From the NCBI GenBank assembly GCA_027314765.1, contig DAHVAF010000242.1:1-38224 (forward strand): a stretch of DNA of 38,224 nucleotides. Direction: 5' to 3'. Shown in pieces: positions 33,492 to 38,224 of the stretch. This DNA is from Clostridia bacterium. Its GTDB lineage: Bacteria > Bacillota > Sulfobacillia > RBS10-35 > JAJYVM01. The position numbers and the translations under genes are program-made. The notes under the pieces are model-generated. The model worked only from the letters and a program-made list of their open reading frames with translations, made no database searches and was not told the DNA's origin. Position 1 is the first letter of the stretch; every line of letters starts with the position of its first letter.

Positions 33492-33520
33492 TTGCGTCTC
33501 CCCGGGCACCGTGCTAGCGT
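33492..33520 (+). promoter_or_regulatory. Predicted promoter of the TPP-riboswitch operon
   Basis: TTGCGT (33492-33497), a 17-base spacer and TAGCGT (33515-33520) give a plausible housekeeping promoter whose start, near 33527, falls just in front of the riboswitch. Confidence 0.5.
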
Positions 33521-33529
33521 TGGGCTTGC

Positions 33530-33622
<93 letters not shown>

Positions 33623-33646
33623 GCAGATCCGGCAGCATCCGCCCGT

Positions 33647-33676
33647 GCCTCCCCCTGGCTGGGAGGCTTTGCTTTT
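33647..33676 (+). terminator. Riboswitch-controlled intrinsic terminator that buries the ribosome binding site
   Basis: GCCTCCC (33647-33653) pairs with GGGAGGC (33661-33667) around a 7-base loop, followed by TTTGCTTTT. It is a classic expression platform for the TPP riboswitch. The 3' arm GGGAGG is also the ribosome binding site for the TTG start at 33675, so the same hairpin would block translation of any read-through transcript. Confidence 0.8.
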
Positions 33677-34436
33677 GGCCGCCGGCCGCGCGCTCGCCGC
33701 GCAGGGCATCTACAAGACCTACCGCCTCGGGAACGAGGATCTGCCGACCCTCGCCGGCGTGGACCTGACGGCCGCACCGGGCGAGTTCGTCGGCCTGATC
33801 GGGCCCTCCGGCTGCGGCAAGAGCACCATGCTGCGCCTGCTCGCCGGTCTGGAGGCGCCCGACCGCGGGCAGGTGGTGTTCCAGGAGTCGCCGCGCCTGG
33901 GCGCCATCGGCCTGATGCCGCAGCGCGACGCGCTCCTGCCATGGCGTACCCTGCTGGACAACGTGGCCCTGGGGCTTGAGTTGGGCGCGCGCATGGCGCG
34001 CCCCGATGCCCGCGTGAAAGCGCGCGCGCAGCTTGCCGCCTTCGGGCTGGACGGCTTCGCCGCCGCCTACCCGGGGACGCTCTCCGGTGGCATGCGCCAG
34101 CGGGGTGCGCTGCTCAGGACCTTCCTCGCCGGAAAGCCCGCCACCCTGCTGGATGAGCCCCTCGGGGCCCTCGACTCCCTCACGCGCGCGGACGTGCAGG
34201 AGTGGCTCGAGGCGGCGTGGCTGACCTTCCAGCCGACGGTCGTGCTCGTGACGCACGACGTCGACGAGGCCATCTTCCTCTGCGACCGCGTCTACGTCTT
34301 CTCGCGCCGGCCGGGGCGGGTGGTCGCCGAAGTGAGCGTCGACCTGCCGCGGCCGCGGCCCAAGGCGGCGCGCACCGCCCCGGCCTTCGTCCAGCTGAAG
34401 GAGCGCCTGCTGAAAGAGCTGCGCGGGGATGGCTAG
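33675..34436 (+). CDS. thiZ: ABC importer ATPase for thiamine precursor (ThiZ-like)
   Basis: ATPase of 253 residues of the nitrate/taurine/thiamine-pyrimidine importer family. It shows Walker A GPSGCGKST, Q-loop LMPQRDALLPWRTLLDNV, signature LSGGMRQRGALLRTFL, Walker B ATLLDEPLGALDSL and H-loop LVTHDVDEAIFL. I place the start at TTG 33675, eight bases after GGGAGG; a GTG at 33645 is in frame but lies before the terminator hairpin and would place the start codon outside riboswitch control. It is the first gene of the TPP-regulated thiZXY-like operon and overlaps the permease gene by 8 bases. The gene name rests on the riboswitch and the partner genes, since the ATPase alone does not reveal the substrate. 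Confidence 0.85.
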   Translation: MAAGRALAAQGIYKTYRLGNEDLPTLAGVDLTAAPGEFVGLIGPSGCGKSTMLRLLAGLEAPDRGQVVFQESPRLGAIGLMPQRDALLPWRTLLDNVALGLELGARMARPDARVKARAQLAAFGLDGFAAAYPGTLSGGMRQRGALLRTFLAGKPATLLDEPLGALDSLTRADVQEWLEAAWLTFQPTVVLVTHDVDEAIFLCDRVYVFSRRPGRVVAEVSVDLPRPRPKAARTAPAFVQLKERLLKELRGDG

Positions 34437-35190
34437 GCGCTATGGGCCGCCCGCGACGGTGCTGGTCATCGCGGTCGCCCTGTGGCAGGGCGCCGCGGCC
34501 GCCTTCCGCGTGCCGTCCTGGGTGCTGCCCTCGCCGTCGCTGATCCTCAGCACCCTGTGGACGGACAGGGCGCTCCTGCTGGCCAACACGTGGGTCACCC
34601 TGGAGGAGACGCTGGTCGGCTTCGCCCTGGCGCTGGCGGCGGGCCTTGGCCTCGCGTTTTTGGTGCACTGGTCGCCGTTGGCGGAGCGGGCGCTCTGGCC
34701 GCTGATTGTCGCCTCGCAGACGGTCCCCGTCCCGGCCATCGCGCCCGCCCTGGTCATCTGGCTGGGGTTCGGGCTGGCGCCCAAGGTCGTGGTCGTGGGG
34801 CTGGTCTGCTTCTTTCCCATTGTCGTGGCCACCGTCGACGGCCTGCACGGGGTGGACCACGAGCTCCTGGATGCGCTGCGCACCCTGGGCGCGAGCCCCC
34901 GGCGCCTATTCGCCGAGGTCGAGTGGCCGTCGGCCGTGCCCCAAGTCTTCTCCGGCGTGAAGATCGCCATCACGTTCAGCGTGATCGGCGCCGTGCTGGG
35001 CGAGTGGGTGGGCGCATCGGCCGGACTCGGCTACACGATGATCCGCGCCTCGTCGCAGCTGCTGACGGCGCGTGTCTTCGCGGCCATCGCCGTGCTCTCG
35101 GCGGCGGCCCTGGTGCTGTTCTGGCTGACCGTGGCGCTCGAGCGGCGGGTGCTGCACTGGAAGTTCCGAACGGGAGGTAGCGCGGGATGA
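34429..35190 (+). CDS. thiX: ABC importer permease for thiamine precursor (ThiX-like)
   Basis: A permease of 253 residues with about six membrane helices, of the SsuC/TauC/ThiX type. The N-terminal VLVIAVALWQGAAAAF helix is followed by the LPSPSLILSTLW family block, SQTVPVPAIAPALVIWLGFG in the middle, and the EAA coupling loop HELLDALRTLGASPRRLFAEVEWPSAVP, which docks on the ATPase. The C-terminal residues RRVLHWKFRTGGSAG are encoded by DNA that resembles the downstream repeat units in the lipoprotein gene. ATG 34429 lies inside the ATPase gene end; its stop overlaps the lipoprotein start (ATGA). Confidence 0.88.
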   Translation: MARRYGPPATVLVIAVALWQGAAAAFRVPSWVLPSPSLILSTLWTDRALLLANTWVTLEETLVGFALALAAGLGLAFLVHWSPLAERALWPLIVASQTVPVPAIAPALVIWLGFGLAPKVVVVGLVCFFPIVVATVDGLHGVDHELLDALRTLGASPRRLFAEVEWPSAVPQVFSGVKIAITFSVIGAVLGEWVGASAGLGYTMIRASSQLLTARVFAAIAVLSAAALVLFWLTVALERRVLHWKFRTGGSAG

Positions 35191-35427
35191 TGGCTCGACG
35201 GTGGCTGCGTGGGGCGGCGGGTGGCGCGCTGGAGGCTCCGGACGGGCGGCAGCGGCGGATGGCGGGACGCTGGCCGCGTGGGGCGGCGGGTGGCGCGCTG
35301 GTGGTTCCGGACGGGCGGCAGCGGCGGATGGTGGGCGTCCGCGACGGCCGAGCGGCGGGTGCCGCGGAGGACGTTCCGGACGGGCGGCACCCGCGGATGG
35401 CGGGACGCTGGCTGCGTGGGGCGGCGG
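35142..35427 (+). repeat. 69-bp tandem repeats amplified from the permease/lipoprotein gene junction
   Basis: Three 69-base units follow one another at 35190-35258, 35259-35327 and 35328-35396, each starting with ATG and encoding 23 residues ending in PDGR-x-x-R. Units 1 and 2 differ at six of 69 positions; unit 3 is more diverged. A partial fourth start begins at 35397. The 3' end of the permease gene (from 35142), with its GGGAGG ribosome binding site and the ATG at 35187, aligns with the second half of each unit. So the repeated block contains the end of one gene plus the start region of the next. In the later copies GGGAGG has become GGGCGG. Confidence 0.8.
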
Positions 35428-36428
35428 TGCTGGTGCTGGGCGCGGTGCTCGCCGCGTGCGGGGGCGCCGCCACGGGAACCTCGGGGACGGCGACGCCGGC
35501 GGCGTCGCCGCGCAAGGTGACGCTCATGCTCGACTGGTACCCCAACGGGGACCACGCCGGCATCTACGCGGCCGCCGCCCAGGGGTTCGATGCCGCCCAG
35601 GGGCTGCACGTCGCCATCCAGGTGCCGGCCGACCCCACCTCGGCCATGAAGGCCGTGGCCGCGGGCAAGGTCGACTTCGCCGTCAGCTATGAGCCCGAGG
35701 TGCTGTTGGCGCGGGCGCAGGGGATCCCGCTCGTGGCGGTCATGGCCATGGTGCAGGAGCCGCTGAACAGCATCATCGCCCTGCCGGGGTCCGGCATCAC
35801 GCGGCCGCGCGACCTGGTGGGCAAGACGGTGGGCACCGACGGGCTGCAGAGCACGCAGGACACGCTCGACACGGTGCTGAAGGCGGACGGGGTGTCGCCG
35901 TCGCAGGTGACGACGGTGGATGTGAGCGAGGACAACGTGGCGGCGCTGCTGTCGCACAAGGTGGACGCCATCATCGGCGCCTACTGGAACTGGGAGGCCG
36001 TCGAGATCCAGCAGAAGGACGGCGGGAAGTATCCCGAGGTGCTGCGCGTCAACCAGTGGGGCGTGCCGACCTACGACGAGCTGGTGATGGTGACCTCGGA
36101 GCAGCTGATCAAGTCGGACCCGGCCCTGGTGCGCAGCTTCGTCGCCGCCCAGGTGGCGGGGGAGCAGTATGCGCAGAAGAACCCGGCCGGGGCGGTGAAG
36201 GACCTGCTGGCGGCCAACAAGGACCTCGATCCGGCCCTCGTCAGCAAGAGCGTGCGGCTGCTGCAGCCCGCCTGGGACGCGCAGGGGCCGACCATCGGCT
36301 ACATGGACCCCGCGCAGTGGACCAAGTACGAGCAGTGGATGGTGGCCCAGGGGCAGCTGAAGGCGCCGGTGAGCGTCGCGCAGGCGATGACGAACCAGTT
36401 CCTGCCGAAGGGCGGCGGCGGGAGCTGA
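35187..36428 (+). CDS. thiY: NMT1/THI5-like substrate-binding lipoprotein (ThiY-like)
   Basis: A solute-binding protein of the NMT1/THI5-like family that captures a thiamine pyrimidine precursor (HMP or its formylamino form). Family blocks are TLMLDWYPNGDHAGIYAAAAQGF, VDFAVSYEPEVLLARAQGIPLVAVMAMVQ, LVGKTVGTDG, DAIIGAYWNWE and a C-terminal helical lobe. The frame encodes 413 residues, but the true signal peptide starts only at residue 71 (MAGRWLRGAAVLVLGAVLAAC) with lipobox LAAC, Cys 91. The 70 residues before it come from three tandem 69-base repeats. The start at 35187 has a GGGAGG site; the internal ATG at 35397, which would give a normal 343-residue lipoprotein, does not. Which start is used is open. 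It is the last gene of the riboswitch operon. Confidence 0.9.
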   Translation: MMARRWLRGAAGGALEAPDGRQRRMAGRWPRGAAGGALVVPDGRQRRMVGVRDGRAAGAAEDVPDGRHPRMAGRWLRGAAVLVLGAVLAACGGAATGTSGTATPAASPRKVTLMLDWYPNGDHAGIYAAAAQGFDAAQGLHVAIQVPADPTSAMKAVAAGKVDFAVSYEPEVLLARAQGIPLVAVMAMVQEPLNSIIALPGSGITRPRDLVGKTVGTDGLQSTQDTLDTVLKADGVSPSQVTTVDVSEDNVAALLSHKVDAIIGAYWNWEAVEIQQKDGGKYPEVLRVNQWGVPTYDELVMVTSEQLIKSDPALVRSFVAAQVAGEQYAQKNPAGAVKDLLAANKDLDPALVSKSVRLLQPAWDAQGPTIGYMDPAQWTKYEQWMVAQGQLKAPVSVAQAMTNQFLPKGGGGS

Positions 36429-36581
36429 CCCGCGTGGGGCGCCTCGCGCGGGCCGCCGGCTGGCGGGGCGGGGCGGCAGGGCCAGCGGGCTCAGCCGCGC
36501 CATGGAGCGGACGGCCACGGGCGTGAACGGCGGGACCTCCGTCGCGGAGCGCCAGGCGCTCGGGTGCAGCAGCGACGGGTA

Positions 36582-36675
36582 CACCGTCAGGGCGACCCCG
36601 GGCGCACGGCAGAGGGCGGCGCCGGAAGCACCGTCAGGGCGACCCCCGGGCGCATGGGGGAGGGCGGCGCGGGGA
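36582..36675. repeat. 47-bp imperfect tandem duplication in the intergenic region
   Basis: A block beginning CACCGTCAGGGCGACCCC at 36582 recurs at 36629, each copy ending in a GGGCGGCGC-type tract. It lies in the 339-base gap between the convergent thiY-like and YcaQ-like genes (36429-36767). I see no gene in this gap. A short palindrome, GAGCGCCAGGCGCTC, is at 36547-36561, with too small a loop to call a terminator. Confidence 0.5.
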
Positions 36676-36767
36676 GCGGCCCTCGCGGCGCTGCGCAGGC
36701 GTCACGGCCGCCAACCGCATCACGTCGACGGCGAGCCGCGCGGTCGGGGAAGGCATTCGTACGCGGC

Positions 36768-38093
36768 CTACCCGACCGCCCGCCGCAGGGCCGGGCTCAG
36801 ATCGCCGCTGGGGGCGACCTCCACGCGCTCAAGGCCAAGCCAGGCGGCCATGAGGCGCAGCTCGGCGGCCAGGGCCGGGGCCACCTCGCCCTCGCGCGAG
36901 CCGGCCTCGGCGTGCGCGCCCTCCCCCCGCAGCGCGGCGCGGCGGCGGTCGGCCTTGAGGTCCACGCGCGCGACCAGCCGGTCGCCCAGCAGGAACGGCA
37001 GCACGTAGTACCCCTGCGCGCGCTGGGCGGCCGGGGTGTAGATGCTGATGCGGTAGCGGAAGCCGAAGAGGCGCTCCGTCCGGTCCCGGTCCCAGATCAG
37101 CGAGTCGAAGGGCGAGAGCAGGGCGCGGGCCGCGATGTCTGCCGGGGCGCCGGCCAGCGCCCACAGGTATGTGCGCTGCGGCACGCCCGCGACCCGGGCG
37201 GGGAGGAGCTCGCCCGAGTCCACGAGCTCGGCGATGCGGGCCCGCGCGGTGGCGGCGGGCAGGTGGAAGTACTGGCGCAGCTCCTTCTCGGTGGCGATCC
37301 CCTGGGCGCGAGCGGCGATGCGCACCAACTCGCGCTGGGCGTCTTCCGGGCTGGGCGCCGGCGCGGTGAGCGCCGCCGAGGGGACCACCCGCTCCGTCAG
37401 GTCGTAGAAACGCTCGAAGCCGCGGCGGGCGGCCGTGGCGACCCTGCCCTCGTAGAGGAGCCACTCGAGGGCGATCTTGGCGTCGTGCCAGTTCCACAGG
37501 CGGCCCGTGCCGACGTCCTGGCCGTCGCCGTGGCGGAGGCCGTCGGGGCTGGCGGCAGCCGCGGCGACAGGCCCGCGCTGCGCCACCACGGCAAGCACCT
37601 GGTCGACGAAGGCCGGCTGCTCGAGCCCCAGGCGCGCCATGCCCGCGATCACGGCCCACGGCGCCAGGTGCAGGGCCGGGTCGAGGGTCCTGCGCCAATC
37701 CGGCGGCGGCTGCCCTGGGCGGTCCGGAGACGGCCACGCCGCCCAGTCCCACCGCCGGGCGGCCTCCATGCGCCAGCGCAGCAGCGGGTAGGCGGAGACC
37801 GGCAGCAGCGCGGCGCGGTGGCCCCAGTACTCGAAGAGTTGGCGCGGGCCGGTGCCCCAGGCCATCTCATCGAGCAGCGCGCGCGGATAGGGCCCCAGGC
37901 GGGCGAAGACGGGCAGGTAGTGCGCGCGGCAGAGGACGTTGACCGAGTCAAGCTGCAGCTGGCCGACCCGCTCGATGGCCGCGAGCAGGTGCCCGGCGTC
38001 CACCGGACCAGCCGGCCGCGGGTCGGCAAAGCCCTGGGCCGCCAGGGCGATGCGGCGGGCCAACTCCACCGGCAGCGACTCCTCGCGGGCCAC
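36768..38093 (-). CDS. YcaQ/AlkX-like HTH_42 DNA glycosylase candidate
   Basis: A protein of 441 residues of the winged-helix HTH_42 family, which includes the interstrand-crosslink DNA glycosylases AlkZ and YcaQ/AlkX. The diagnostic segment VGQLQLDSVNVLCRAHYLPVFARLGPY carries the Q-x-D catalytic-type motif of the YcaQ branch. Other blocks are LFEYWGHRAALLPVS, a winged-helix TEKELRQYFHLPAATARARIAELVDSGEL, LLSPFDSLIWDRDRTERLFGFRYRISIYTP and GYYVLPFLLGDRLVARVDLKADR. It would excise bulky or crosslinked alkylated bases. GTG 38093 is preferred because GGGGAGGGG lies just upstream; an ATG at 38156 would add 21 residues of no family character. No relevant neighbour, and nothing else is seen in 38094-38224. 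Confidence 0.87.
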   Translation of the reverse strand: MAREESLPVELARRIALAAQGFADPRPAGPVDAGHLLAAIERVGQLQLDSVNVLCRAHYLPVFARLGPYPRALLDEMAWGTGPRQLFEYWGHRAALLPVSAYPLLRWRMEAARRWDWAAWPSPDRPGQPPPDWRRTLDPALHLAPWAVIAGMARLGLEQPAFVDQVLAVVAQRGPVAAAAASPDGLRHGDGQDVGTGRLWNWHDAKIALEWLLYEGRVATAARRGFERFYDLTERVVPSAALTAPAPSPEDAQRELVRIAARAQGIATEKELRQYFHLPAATARARIAELVDSGELLPARVAGVPQRTYLWALAGAPADIAARALLSPFDSLIWDRDRTERLFGFRYRISIYTPAAQRAQGYYVLPFLLGDRLVARVDLKADRRRAALRGEGAHAEAGSREGEVAPALAAELRLMAAWLGLERVEVAPSGDLSPALRRAVG

Positions 38094-38224
38094 TGGACCC
38101 CTCCCCGTCTGAGCATAGGACTCCTTCGGGCCGACCTGGCCGCAGGCTGGAGTCATGAAGCTGCAATCGCAGGCACGTCATGCACGGCAACGCCTTCCGT
38201 CAATTCGGGGACGCGGGCGACAAC

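Noticed and set aside
33645-33674. GTG at 33645 as the start of the ThiZ-like ATPase
   Set aside because: It lies in front of the riboswitch terminator stem, lacks a ribosome binding site, and would add ten residues encoded by the hairpin. TTG 33675 has ideal spacing to GGGAGG.
35031-36584. A 517-codon minus-strand open frame over the thiX/thiY-like genes
   Set aside because: It is antisense to clear transporter genes and the repeated residues only reflect the 69-bp DNA repeats.

Overview
The window is one contiguous piece of very GC-rich bacterial chromosome in which genes are packed tightly on both strands, often with ATGA, GTGA, TTGA or TGATG overlaps, and many start codons are GTG or TTG. 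Several marks point to a deep-branching, high-GC member of the Bacillota (Symbiobacterium/Thermaerobacter/Sulfobacillus-like). These are a tRNA-sensing T-box leader in front of pheS-pheT, a zapA-polX pair, a TPP riboswitch ending in an intrinsic terminator, and an S-layer-homology (SLH) protein. This placement is inference. I see no transposase, integrase, tRNA, rRNA, CRISPR array or phage gene.

Left part (1-8.6 kb): a CE1/LpqC-like esterase preceded by a 19-codon upstream ORF; the T-box-controlled pheST operon; a broken nucleotidyltransferase remnant; a pyrE-like phosphoribosyltransferase with a DUF2332 gene; a frameshifted S66 LD-carboxypeptidase pseudogene; and a TetR/SRPBCC divergent pair whose start codons lie inside or at the edge of two abutting 16-bp operator-like sites.

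Efflux island (8.6-17 kb): a minus-strand operon runs ABC ATPase, two ABC-2 permeases and three MFS exporters, followed by the decayed 5' end of a fourth. The MFS genes look like a tandem duplication of a two-gene unit (A-B-A'-psiB'). A divergent ABC-F gene reads the other way from a shared, operator-like promoter region, then zapA and a PolX homologue that has kept its PHP nuclease residues but lost its polymerase aspartates.

Middle part (19-27 kb): an RRM RNA-binding protein; a three-gene flavinyl-transfer module (membrane-anchored FMN-binding protein, ApbE with seventeen 11-residue repeats, NqrB/RnfD-like membrane protein); a NodB-type deacetylase; endonuclease III; a SIMPL-domain protein; and a type II NADH dehydrogenase-like flavoprotein.

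Right part (27-38 kb): a tightly overlapped five-gene run (M20 amidohydrolase, ornithine cyclodeaminase/mu-crystallin homologue, CynX-like transporter, nucleotidyltransferase, unknown membrane protein); an SLH plus IPT/TIG surface protein; a TPP-riboswitch-controlled ABC importer for a thiamine pyrimidine precursor; and a YcaQ-like DNA glycosylase candidate. In the importer, the permease/lipoprotein gene junction has been tandemly amplified, which puts about 70 extra residues in front of the lipoprotein signal peptide.

Most notable for follow-up: the junction amplification in the thiY-like gene, the apbE repeats, the catalytically stripped PolX palm, the MFS unit duplication with decay, the double operator over divergent starts, and the riboswitch terminator that also buries the ribosome binding site.
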